From the NCBI RefSeq assembly GCF_000090795.2, contig NW_003546461.1, forward strand, positions 106,937 to 154,413: 47,477 nt of DNA. Reading direction: 5' to 3'. How positions within the stretch are numbered: position 1 is the stretch's first letter; each line of letters opens with the position of its first letter. Shown one piece after another: positions 22,104 to 34,282 of this stretch. The translations under genes were made by a program, and so were the position numbers. The stretch comes from Amphimedon queenslandica. Taxonomy: Eukaryota > Porifera > Demospongiae > Haplosclerida > Niphatidae. The notes beneath the pieces were generated by a model. The model was given only the letters and a program-made list of their open reading frames with translations, did no database searches and had not been told where the DNA came from.

Positions 22104-25100
22104 GTTGTTGTTGTTGTTGTTTTTTGTTGTTTATTAGATGGACTGATTGCTCAAGACTTCCATTACAAACTTTCACTGATTTTGTTGTCAATTGGAGAAA
22201 AGTTTCCAGAGTATTGTGAACAGGTAAATATAACATTATAATCATCATCATTATTATTATTATACTTATTATACTGTTTTAGGTTACAAATGCCCTCCTT
22301 GACTCCCAGCATTTACTAATAGGAGAGGTCATTAGTTGCTCCTCTCATTCAAAGGACAAGTGTATCCTTGAGCTGGTTCCCTCTCTCATTGGAGTCTCCA
22401 ATACCTTGAATCAGACAAAGGACCAAAGACAAGACTCACTCAGAGAAATATTTGGACAAGAAATAACAATGAATGGAAAAGAAGGACAGAGCAAGTTTAG
22501 TTGCACACCACAGCAACTGAAAGACCTCCTGAATGATGTAAGCATAAGAACTGTCAAGAGTAGATACTCTTGGTACTGTGTATTGAAATTCTACTCTTAT
22601 ATTACGTTTACATGTTCCATATTATAATTAGAATTAGCCTGCATTTTCATGTACATGTACATTACGATAATGATCACTATGATCTGTATTGATTATGCAT
22701 CGTTTCTCTTCCTTTCCTTATAAACTGTAGGTCTCCTCATTATTTAGTGGTACACACTTTGACACTCTTGATCAATATCTCACTCAACTCCCTGATCCTA
22801 AATCATACCCCTACCCAGTCATCAGTCACACGCTCAAGTGTGCTGTACTCACTTCATTTAAGAACATCATACTCTCTCACGGGGAAAAGGTTGATGTCTC
22901 CTATCGCTCCTCCTTGTACAAGTTCTGTGAGGACTTTTTGAAGTCCAGCAGTAGATTGATACAGGAGAAAGGAGGAGGTAAAGAAGGAGGGACAGTGTAT
23001 GAGTGGGTTTTCTATATTGTCAAGTCAATGTGTGCTGCTATTGAGCTATCGGTCTGGTCAGTTACTGGAGGTAAGTGTTATATAGCAATCCTTTTATTCA
23101 TTTTATTTTCTTTTGCTTTCTCTTCAGCTGGTGATTCTCTTTTCCTATACATTTCTAATCTCCTAGCTGTTAATGCTGGTAAATTGAATATTGTTGTGTC
23201 TCCATTAAGAGCGACCATACTTGAGGTGAGTTAAACTCCTGTTTATTGCCCTCCACTAACAGCTCCCTCTATTGTAACAGGGACTGAGTAAGCTGTCAGT
23301 TAAATGTCCAAGTCTTGTAAAGTAAGTCAAAAACACTTTAGCTTCCCTTTCTTCTATACATGTATATGTAATGTACTACCATATTTATGTATTTTCACTA
23401 TACTAATAGGTTTGTGTACATGTACATTCAGATATACATGTACATATCAAGTTTTATTTTATTTTTTACTTTCATTAGTGGTGCATTGGCTAGACTGGTT
23501 GATTTCTTGCTGTCTCCTCTGTTCACTCACACTTACTCTGACGCCCTCACTCTTGGCTCAATCCCCACCAGGATCACGCCTCAAGCTAAGAGACTCAGTC
23601 ACGATCCGTTCCCTTCTTCATCTCAGATTCACATTTCCCGTGTTGATAGTTTCCTCTTGACATTAGAGGCTCTTGCTTCATCTGTTGAAAGGTTAGTATT
23701 GGACTCTATTTCAATTCAACCACTTGGTTGTTCTCTTTAGGATACTAACAATAGATAAAGCTAATATCACATCGTTCATTGGTCAGTTGGGGAATAAACT
23801 ATACACTGCTGATGTAGTGGAATTGTACGTAACAACAATGCACAGTAGCTTAATGGTTTGCAATATGTGTATATGTGTATGTACAATGTATGGACTATAA
23901 TAGCCCATGGTTTTTCCTAAAAGTGGCTTTGAAATCACCCCCAATTTTTATTACATTTCCTGATACATATTGATGTCTTTATGCTACGCAGAAAGTTTGA
24001 GCCGATTCCGACTTCAATTTTTCAAGTTATGGCCATTTTAAAAAATCACCAAAATTCTGAAAAATACCCAAGGCTATAGCCCATGGTTTTTTCCAAAAAA
24101 TGGCTCCGAAATCACCCCCAATTTTTATTACATTTCCTGATACATATTGATGTCCTTATGCTGTGTAGAAAGTTTGAGTTGATTCCGACTTCAATTTTTC
24201 AAGTTATGGCCATTTTAAAAAATCACCAAAATTCTGAAAAATACCCAAGGCTATAGCCCATGGTTTTTTCCAAAAAATGGCTCCGAAATCACCCCCAATT
24301 TTTATTACATTTCCTGATACATATTGATGTCCTTATGCTGTATAGAAAATTTGAGTCGATTCCGACATCAATTTTTCAAGTTATGGCCATTTTTAAAATA
24401 TGCCATACATCCTGTACTATAGTCCCATGCTTTATCTTAAAGTGGCTCCAAAATCATCAAATTATGTGTACAAACTACAAAAGTATCAAGTACAAGCAAA
24501 TTTTAGAAAATGTTTATGCATTTTTAGAACTTCAGTTCGTGCAGCTGAGTGCATCATAATGTTGCTTGGTAAAGTGGGTGTGTCTCTGGGCAATGAAGAA
24601 GGTGTTATTGCTGGTATTTTGGGCGTGTTCCGCCAGAGACTGTTTCATCCAGTGAGCTGTCTTGATGGATCCATTGTCACTGAATTAGGTAACATGGCAG
24701 CTGAACTTGGTGACTCAGAAATACTTGAGGTACAGCATTTGATAATTATAACATTATGATAAATATACATGTTTATGATTAATATATTTGTTGTACCTAC
24801 ATGTACATGTATTCTTATTGTACATGTATAAATGTAATAAATGTATATTTTTTAGGTTTTGAGTCGTTTGATGAGTGAAGCATTAGGTGTAGCCACTACT
24901 CCTTATCCAACATACTCATCTCCTTCTAACCTCTCAAAACTAGCTTCTTCAAAACAGCCACAGCACAGAAGGAATGACAGTCAGGACATAAGCAACAAAT
25001 CATACACGTAAGCAATAATGCATATACATGTACACACATGTACATGTATATGTACAAGTGTCTTTATTCTTTTTTAATTGTAATTTTATGTTTTGTCTTT

Positions 25101-26157
25101 AGGCATATATTCCAGCCAGTGATGGATGCTTTGGTTTACGTAGCGACTCATTTAAAAGAGAAAGACCAGCAGATGGAGTTCCTTCAGAAGGTCTTGTACT
25201 CGTTTGTTAATCAAGGGATCGAAGGAAAGAGAGCCATTGAAAGGAAGGACATGTTTAATCAGTTGAAAGCTTCTTCCTCCTCATTTTCACTCGGTCTTCT
25301 CCTCCCAGTATTAGCCACAGTAAGCATAATAGTGTACATGTACATGTACACATTCATAATAGTACATATACACGTACATGTACATGGATCTGTATAGAAT
25401 ATGTATGCTGTATCAGTGTGTACTCTAACTATACTGTACATGTAGCTTGTGTTTATTCCTTTATTTCTATTGTTCATGTATTTTCCTTTTAGTTGTGTAA
25501 GAACATGGATCCAATACTGATGCCATCTCCTCGTGTACTGAAACTGTTCAGAGACTTCTGGTTGTATTGTGTACTGTTAGGATTCAGTGAATCTGATAGA
25601 GGTACACCACACATGCATAGAGTATCTACATTGTGTACATGTACATGTGTACATGTACATGTACTTATAAACAACTTATTGACACTTTACATGATTGTAT
25701 GGTGTGTATAATGTTTGTCAGTTCTTTTTACTCTTTTCATTTTTGGCATATGTACATGTACATATACTCATTGTTATTATTCTTATTGATTCCACTCATT
25801 AGGTGTGTTCCCTCCCTTGTGGTATGATCATGTTGCTGATATTGCCTCCAAGAGCCCGTTGCTGATAGTCTCTGGTGCTGAGAAGTATCTTGACAAGGAG
25901 CTGGAGCTCAACCATCCACTAAAGAAAGGAGACATCACTGTTGTAAGTGTATTGGTCATTTCAAGCACTCACTGCTCAAGGCTTTTATATGAATTGGCTC
26001 ACACTTTCCATGTAGCACAGCTACATTGATATACATCAGGCTATGTACATGTATGTACACATGTAAATAAATGTTACAAACCAATTATATTATAGCTGAT
26101 GTGCCAATAATTACAGTTAATAGTAATTGTGTGAGCATTTTATTGATGTTATTACAT

Positions 26158-26219
<62 letters not shown>

Positions 26220-28118
26220 CTGATAGGGCGAGTTACAGGAAGCAAGACTCTCATTGCAGGAATTGTTGGGACGTTCGGTCGAATTAGATAAACTTGTGAA
26301 TCGTCTCAACTTTGCTCAATGCATGTACTTGCACTCAATATCTCGTCTGGAAACACTCAGGCATGTTCTCATCTCTATATTGCGATGTCCTTACTTTTTC
26401 TTTCTTAATTCATACATTTTTTCTTTTAATTTCTTTTGTATTCTTTAATGAAATAATTTTGACCTGTATTGTATTTATAGGATAGAGAAAGATAGTCGTT
26501 GTTTTTCATACATATTTGAGTATCTTGATGATAAAGGACTCCAGAAAGAATTATGGGGTAAGTTAGACTACCTACATGTACATGTAGTACTAGTAAGAGA
26601 CACTGCTGTTGAATTTTATGTCCTTTATTAGTTGCAATGGAGGCTATTGCTGTGAAACTATTTGACAAACTACTGGATATACTCAATGACAAGGTATGGT
26701 ATATTTGCACACACGCACACACACACACACACACACACACTGTATTGTATTGTGTTGTGTTGTTATTATTTTCTATTAGCCTTGTACAAAGGAGAGGGAG
26801 AAAGAGTTGGAGAGTCATGCTCTTCTACTGATATTCAAATTTAATCACATCCGTGGGCGTATCAAACGTCTTGCCGACACTTTTCTCACTAAACTAGTTG
26901 ACAAGTAAACCCTTTCATTTCAATTATAATGACTGGATCATTAACATGCATAGGTTCCCTCATTTGCTGTGGAGCAAACGTGTGCTTCATACACTATTGG
27001 ACTTATTACAGGAATTATCAATACACGTTACATCACAGGTAAGTATAGGCATTTTTGTTAGTCCTTATACATTATTAAATGTATCTCAATATTAATGTGA
27101 TGATTTTTAGGAACCTGATAAATGTGTATTAACTGAAATCAAACTATCATATTTGCCACACACTGTAATACTGCCTGATGTTATGAGTAAAAGAGAGGTA
27201 CAGCAATACATATATGCACACTTTATCACCCTCTCTCTCTCTCTCTCCATTAGTCTACTGTTATTAATTTCGCTAAAAGATGTGGTGAGATCATTAAATT
27301 TGCCATGGAGTGGGTACCTACTCAAACCAAGTCAATTTTAGAAGTGAATTTACAATTTATACTTTCTTTTTCTATCCTTTTCTCCTCTTATGCTAATACA
27401 CATTATAATAGGACTACATTGCTGTTGAGAGTAACGTGTTACAAGGTTTACTGCATCACAGTGGAGTATCACTAGCTTCATCACAACTAGCATCTCACAT
27501 GCAGTACAATACTAATGCTGAACATACTCCAGTAAGTACTCAATGAATGTAAAATATGCCTATATTACTTTAAGCTAGCAATTTATGCCATTTATTAGTT
27601 ATTTCGTGTGTAGTTTTCAGTATTAATTTTTTTTCTATAATAGATTGCAGTGATTAGTAATCATCCTGATTGCTTGAAGGACACTCGCTCTCAGGCTCTC
27701 TCTTCTGTTGTAATCCAAAGCAGCTTCATTGGAAGAGTAAAAGGAGCCATTGAACTCACTGATAGCTCTGGTAAAGATATAGGAAGAGATTAAGAGTGGA
27801 AGAACAGAGAAAAGAGAGTATTATACATGTAACTAGATTATTAGTAAATAAAGATTACTAGTAGATAGAAAGAGTTTATCTTGTGTATTAGTGTGTGTTT
27901 GTTCTCATAGGACTGGCTGGTATATACAATAACGCTAACAAGCAGTTGGTCCTAGCAATAGAGAAAAATGACTTGAGTCTAATCACAACAGCACTCTATA
28001 ACATGACAGCTTTACTGATATCTTGTAAAGGTAATAAGTATATAACTATATGTAACTAAGTGTACATGCGATTATACATTCATTCACTGTACATGCTGTA
28101 CTATCATAATTATTTCAT

Positions 28119-28184
<66 letters not shown>

Positions 28185-31100
28185 TTCAGGTTCTCATGAA
28201 AGGACTACATTACATGCTATTGTTCATTTGCCAGTAAAAACATTCAACGAAGATGTTGTTACCATAGCAACACATTGCTGGCAGTGGCTCATTGCAGCGT
28301 GTCCTGACCTGGAGTTTAAAGTAATGAGAGAGAGATGGAGGGAGAGAATATTTTTGTGTGTTTTATTTATAGTTCATGAAAGAGTTTTCAGCAGCATGGC
28401 AGTGGACCATTACTGCCCAGAAGGGAATGTTCTCTCCTTCTTCAAAGAAGATCTCACCAAAAGATGTTCAACCACACAATGTCCTCATTGATGTAAGTCA
28501 AATACTGCACAAATAGACCAACATGCCTTGACTGTATTAGCTTAATGCACATACATACTATGGTATTATAGCTTCTTACTATAAGCTACATGTGTGTTTA
28601 TTCCTTTGTAATCTTCCTTTTATTTTTATTCTTTCCTTGTTCCTCTTCTTATAGTTTTTAAGTGAGAGGTTCCAAGTGTTCTATACAAGCAATGAGTCAT
28701 TGGTATCATTGACCAGTCAGATAATGCACCAGTCCCTTACTCTTGGTGTTGGGCCCAGTACTAGTGACCAGCCTCAGTTCCTCTCCCCCTCTATATCAGG
28801 AGCCACTCCTAGGTTCAAGTTCCTTACACTGGCCACTCAGTTAATACGTAACACAACCCTCATACCCAATCCTATTGACAGGAACTTGTTGAGGGAGAAG
28901 ATATACAATGCAACAATGGATTATTTCTGGTATGTATTTTTTATACCTACTTTAACAAAATATGTCTTCATTTCTCCCTCTTTCTCCCTCTCTCTCTATC
29001 TTATAGTTATCAGCCAATGTGGATAGTAGGGGATATTAAGGCATTACGACAAACAATGGACTCCTTGATAAAGTATGTTTGTATAGCTTTATAAATAATA
29101 TTAATTCCTACACAATCATATTTTATAATGTGCATAATTACATGTATTAATCATATTTGGTCATTGATATTTTAGGTTTTGGTCAGCTGTCAAGGAGATC
29201 AAGAATGTTGTTGCTGCTACTCAAAGTTGGTTAAACTCATCTTTTAATATATTCCTCATTTATGTTCTTGTAGCTTTTGATACAGGACCATCAACATTAC
29301 CTCGCAACAGTAGCTTCTGGCAGGCACTGGACAGTCCTTCTGTACAGGTACAGGATAAAGGGAAAGAACTATTTATTCATTTATAACATAAAACCTTTAT
29401 CTTTTTGTAGGGTAGCTGGTTAAACACTTATTCCATTAGAGGAAGCAACAGTCGATCACAATCACTCAATAGTTAGTATAAACTGTCTTTATTATTATTT
29501 ATTTATTTATTTTATTTTCTAGTTCCATTAATGACTTCTACTGGTAAACGGAGTACAATGGTGAAGAGTAGAGTACTACTCAAGAGACGTAATCTTATAC
29601 TAGCTATACTGGTAATGTGCCTATCACTTTATACACATCAGGGTTTCCCACTGGATTTTGGCATAGCACTCATGCAGCTTCTTGTCAGTGGATTGTCAAA
29701 TTGCTTAAAAATAGGGCCAAAGACTCTGTACTGTAGTACAGGGTATTTTGACAAAAGTCACAAGGAGAGAATTTTTCATTTTTATAATTTTTTCTGATGC
29801 ATATACATGTTTTTGTGTTATGAAAAAAGTTTGAACTGACTGTGATCAAAGTTGTTTTTTTTATGAATTTTTAAAGTTGATCAAAAATTGGGCCAACGAC
29901 CAAAGGCTATTATAGCCTTGGGTCCTAGGCCAAATTTTGTCAAAAATGGCTAGGAGAGAGTTTTTCGTTTTTATATTTTTTTTCTGATGCATATACATGT
30001 CCTTATGTTGTGTATCAACTTTGAGCTGATTCTGATCAAAGTTAGATTTTTTATTAATTTTTAAAAGTTGCTCAAAAACTGGGCCAACGACCAAAGGCTA
30101 TAGCCTTGGGTCCTAGGCCAAATTTTGTCAAAAATGGCTAGGAGAGAATTTTCCATTTTTATATTTTTTTTCTGATACATATACATGTCCTTATGTTGTG
30201 TATCAAGTTTAAGCTGATTCTGGTCCAATTTGGATTTTTTATGAATTTTAAAAGTTGTTCCAAATGCCATGTACTGTATGTATACCTTAAGGTTACTTTT
30301 AAATGTGGGTACTATTAATTGCGAATTTTGTGTTAGGGTTAAAAATCGCAATTATTAATACGCGCAATTATTAATAATGACATCATGATGCCATATAACT
30401 ATTAGTAATAATTACTTAATCGCAATTTTTAATACCAGCAAAATCTACCTTGGGCTAAAATCGCAAAATTTAGTACCCGCAATTAAAAGTCACTCTAAGG
30501 TAGTGCTTGTCAGCTCATGAAGCTTATACTGTTTACTGTTTAGCTCACTTAGCATGCTTTGTGGGAAATCCTGATACACACTACAATGTATATTTATTTA
30601 ATGTTACAAGTTTGCATTTTATGATTATGTTATTATTTAGCGTCATGAAGTAGACAGATTGAGTGCTTGGATGAATCCATTTGGAGCAGCTGAATTATCA
30701 ATACCTGGTAAGAGGAGGATAAGAGAGTGCCTGTGTCTATATTATGTGTGTGTCAGAGAAATGAAGCATAGTTATTATTGTTGTTATTATTATTGTTATT
30801 GTGTACAGGTGAGGATAACCTTCAAGCATGGACCAATCCCACTCAGACTGACAGGAACTGGCAGAACACAGTCACAATGGCCTACCAGTCCTCACCTCAT
30901 CTAGCATTCTATGTGTACTATAGGTACATCAATCCATCATTCATTATATTTATTATTTATTATTATTATTATTATTATTATTTATTATTATTAGGTTTAG
31001 AAGCAATGAGGCAGTGACTAGAGAGTTCAATCGTTTGATACAGACTAATCCAGTAGCATTTATTGATATACCTGAAGCTGCTCAAGTTAGTCAAGAAACT

Positions 31101-33432
31101 TATACTTTTATCATACCTACATGTTTGAGTGTATTCTCTTTAAATTTTAGACGTTTGCCAGTAAGGAAGTTGTTGAAAAAGATTCCAGAGAGGTAAGTCA
31201 TCAACTTGATCAATAGACCATAATTTTATTATTATTATTTTTATTATTATTATATTTTGTGTATAGTTGTATCATTTATTGTATTGGAGAGGCATACCAC
31301 CAGCAATGGCATTGATGTACTTCACTAGACCTTACTCCAATCATCCCATCACTGGACAGTTTGCTAATAAAGCAATGCAGAGCTTTAAACCAGTAAACTC
31401 ATTAATAGCTATACATATATGTACATATATTGTATTATTACTCATAATAGAGTGATATAGTCCAGTTCATACCTCAAGTTGTACAAGCACTGAGATATGA
31501 CAAAGTCAGTAACTTAATCCTAAATGTACATGTACACTGTCTTTTATTGTAGCTTGGATTTGCTAAGGATTATATTCTAACTGCTGCACGTTCATCACAA
31601 GTATTAGCACATCAGGTTAGCCTCTTGTATATTGATTAGATACATGTATGTGTATGTGTATTTATTAGTTTTTGTGGAATATTCAAGCAAATACTTATAC
31701 TGACGAGGAAGGAGAGATCAAAGAGCGTAAGTTACAAATAAATAGAATAATTATTATGATTTTATATACATGTACTTGTATGTACATTGTATATTTCTAT
31801 AATTATTTTTCTCTTTGTTTAGCTGAAATTGGTTCACTATTAGAGCAGTTACATAAAGAGTAAGAGTATAGTTAATATGCTATTGTTTTATTATCTGTCT
31901 ATTAGGATATTGAATAATCTATCAGGAGCAGCTAAGAAGTTTTATGAGAGAGAATTCTCATTTTTTAAGAAAGTGACTGACATATCTGGCATTATCAGGT
32001 AATACACACTAATACTTATCAACAGAGTTCATTAATACATGTACACGTACACTGTAGACCTTATCCTAAACCAGAGAGAAAGGAACAGTGCTTGAAGGCA
32101 CTGAGAGAGGTTACTCTTGAACCAGGTAATGTGATAATTAGATAGCAAAATACCTAATATTATACTACCTCAATTCGTTTCCTCCATTAATACGTACTGT
32201 AGGTGTGTATTTGCCCAGTAATCCTGAAGCAGTTGTTCTTGGAATTGATTATGATTCTGGCACTCCAATGCAAAGGTAAGACTGGCTCATCCTATCCTGT
32301 ATAATAATGTTATACTTGATCTTTTGTGTATGTACATTGTAGTGCTGCAAAAGCACCTTTCTTAGCAAAGTTTAAAGTCCAGCCTTGTGGTATTGCTGAA
32401 ATGGAAGCTCTCAACATTCAAGATGATCAAAGTAAACTACAATAAATTTTACATGCTACCTTTATGTATATGTGTGTGCATAGCATTAGCTGAGGATCTA
32501 CAGAAATTTTTATCAAGTGATCAGTCAGTCTGGCAAGGAAGCATATTCAAAGTTAGTGAGAGGAGAGACAGAGAGAAAATTGTCAACCTAATCCATGGAT
32601 GATTTTATTTTTATCTTATTATGTACATGTGTAGGTTGGTGATGACGTACGTCAAGATATGCTTGCGTTACAAATAATCAAATTCTTCAAAGACATTTAT
32701 GATGAGATTGGCCTACAACTTTACCTAGTTCCTTACAGGGTAGTAGCCACAGCTGCTGGAGTAAGAAAAATATAAATAATAATAATCAAAATTTTGCTTA
32801 TACTTTATATTTTTATACAGTCATTATTACTATTATTCTTTGCTTCCTTAGTGTGGTGTAATTGAAGTTGTTCCTGATTCAAAATCCCGTGATCAGTTGG
32901 GAAAGCAGACCCAAGTCTCACTCAAGGAGTACTTTCATTCAGTGTATGGCGATGAAGACTCATACCCATACCAGGAGGCTCGCTCTAATTTCATACGCAG
33001 CATGGCAGCATACTCACTAATAACTTACCTACTGCAGATCAAGGACAGGCACAATGGGAATATAATGTTAGACAAATGGGGACACATTATTCACATTGGT
33101 AAGCTAACTATACATATACATGTGCATGTGTACTGAATGGGAATTAAGAATACCCATATTAACAAGAGGACTTATCTGGTTTAAATAAATGGTTTACTCT
33201 GTGTGTACATGTACGTGTGTGTGTGTGTGTGCATGTGTGTGTGTGTGTGTGTATTTAATTTTTGGTTCTTTCTTTAGATTTTGGTTTTCTCTTTGAGTCA
33301 TCTCCTGGCGGTAATCTTGGGTTTGAGCCTGATCTTAAACTCACTGAAGAAATGCTTGAAATAATGGGAGGAAAGAAGAGCGACTCTTATAAGTATGAAC
33401 AATGTATTCCTCCACCTTTTCTATTATTACTA

Positions 33433-33496
<64 letters not shown>

Positions 33497-34062
33497 TATT
33501 ATTATTATTTTATTAATTTAGATGGTTTCTTGAGTTGTGTGTTCAAGGGTATCTTGCTGTAAGACCTTATCAGGAACAAGTTGTGGCTATGGTGACTCTA
33601 ATGCTAGACACTGGTTTCCCATGCTTCAGAGGCAATACAATTGATGAGCTAAGGTACTGTAGGCCTATGAATTGATTAGCATGTTGGGTGGGACTTCAAA
33701 CTCTTTTAGTAATAGAGTTGGTTGTGTATGGTATAAGTGAATTATTTCTTTTATGTACATTTTAGGTCTCGTTTTCGAATGAATTTCTCTGAGAAAGATG
33801 CTGCTAGGGCCATCATTGAAGTTGTTGAGTCGGCATGCTTGAATTTTAGGTAACATAACATGAGAATTCTTTTGTAGCCATTTTTTATAAAATACTCTGT
33901 ACTAATATAATTTTACTATTATTAATTAATTTTACTGTGGTGTTTGAACAATTGTTGAATAATCTGGTACTGCTGTTATATCTATTAATCTTCTACAGGA
34001 CATTCTCTTATGATCTCATTCAAGATGTCCAGCAAAACATTTATTATCACAAGAAAAACTAA
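21447..34062 (+). CDS. PI4KA: Phosphatidylinositol 4-kinase III alpha
   Basis: Makes PI4P from phosphatidylinositol at the plasma membrane. 53 exons close in frame to 1980 residues: 21447-21542, 21593-21712, 21971-22055, 22138-22223, 22283-22537, 22731-23070, 23128-23225, 23281-23321, 23479-23691, 23741-23824, 24528-24729, 24856-25007, 25103-25319, 25493-25601, 25803-25942, 26227-26360, 26481-26557, 26632-26693, 26780-26904, 26954-27038, 27111-27197, 27254-27343, 27412-27531, 27644-27770, 27911-28030, 28190-28320, 28373-28492, 28655-28929, 29007-29072, 29176-29225, 29274-29347, 29411-29471, 29523-29611, 30641-30707, 30809-30923, 30995-31085, 31151-31192, 31267-31392, 31451-31504, 31553-31615, 31669-31726, 31823-31859, 31906-31998, 32058-32125, 32203-32275, 32343-32431, 32484-32551, 32635-32760, 32852-33098, 33278-33392, 33522-33653, 33766-33849, 33999-34062. 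The C-terminal half follows human PI4KA closely: KLFRDFWLY, the helical/PIK region, [12 protein letters not shown] (about 1727), catalytic loop [10 protein letters not shown] (1832) and DFGF (1850). It is somewhat shorter than human. Exon 16 appears to use a GC donor. Introns 10 and 33 hold tandem-monomer repeats. It is tail to tail with receptor A. Confidence 0.96.
22073..22120. repeat. (TTA/TTG)n microsatellite in PI4KA intron 3
   Basis: A run of TTA repeats passing into TTG repeats just before the exon 4 acceptor, where it doubles as a pyrimidine-rich tract. Confidence 0.9.
23890..24450. repeat. Tandem-monomer array, variant subfamily, PI4KA intron 10
   Basis: Three monomers of about 180 bp, each starting near TATAGCCCATGGTTTTT and sharing CCTGATACATATTGATGTC at 23958, 24138 and 24318. 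The core is the reverse complement of the core in the element at 3731-4395, so the families are related. No long terminal inverted repeat was recognised here. Confidence 0.8.
26158..26219. repeat. (TTA)n microsatellite in PI4KA intron 15
   Basis: About 20 pure TTA units ending a few bases before the exon 16 acceptor. Confidence 0.95.
26708..26740. repeat. (AC)n microsatellite in PI4KA intron 18
   Basis: A nearly pure CA dinucleotide run between exons 18 and 19. Confidence 0.9.
28121..28182. repeat. (TC)n microsatellite in PI4KA intron 25
   Basis: About 30 TC units directly before CCTTTCAG, the exon 26 acceptor, forming an extreme polypyrimidine tract. Confidence 0.95.
29641..30577. repeat. 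Tandem-monomer element, reverse orientation, PI4KA intron 33
   Basis: Starts CAGGGTTTCCCACTGGATTT and ends AGCATGCTTTGTGGGAAATCCTG, so it is inverted relative to the copies at 3731 and 13181. It holds three monomers (ATACATGT cores near 29802, 29992 and 30180) and is interrupted by a separate inverted-repeat element at 30289-30503. It is the largest copy in the window. Confidence 0.8.
30289..30503. mobile_element. MITE nested inside the intron 33 repeat element
   Basis: The left end reads TACCTTAAGGTTACTTTTAA. The complement of the right end reads TACCTTAGAGTGACTTTTAA. Both arms also share a GCGGGTACTAAATTTTG-like stretch. Flanking sequence belongs to the host repeat, so this insertion is younger. 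Confidence 0.7.
33213..33252. repeat. (GT)n microsatellite in PI4KA intron 49
   Basis: An interrupted GT run with a central GTGCATGT, between exons 49 and 50. Confidence 0.9.
33433..33511. repeat. (TTA)n microsatellite in PI4KA intron 50
   Basis: About 25 TTA units before the exon 51 acceptor. A forward open frame of poly-leucine over it is an artefact. Confidence 0.95.
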
Positions 34063-34282
34063 TTTATTTCTCTAAAGTACATCATGTTTGCCAATTGTTA
34101 TGCTATTATCATTGTTATTCAGTATTATATATTAATTGGTTATTGGCATAATTATTGTGCCACATAACTGATTGCAGAATTATTAATGACATTATTACAT
34201 AATGATGTTATATTGTCTAGCAGTTTAAAGATTCTACACTAAATTCACTAAAATTAGTGCACACAATAATTGTTAAAGGTTT

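Noticed and set aside
24260..24559. Possible coding potential in the tandem monomers (frame with [12 protein letters not shown] and KFESIP)
   Set aside because: Similar peptides appear in other copies, but frames are short, broken and follow DNA-level conservation; no evidence of translation.
26085..26309. Poly-asparagine frame on the minus strand
   Set aside because: Antisense reading of the TTA microsatellite.
33262..33516. Frame ending in a long poly-leucine run
   Set aside because: PI4KA exon 50 read through into a TTA microsatellite intron.
21447..34062. Initial thought of SMG1 or another PIKK for the large kinase
   Set aside because: The kinase domain and the whole C-terminal half match PI4KA closely ([32 protein letters not shown]).
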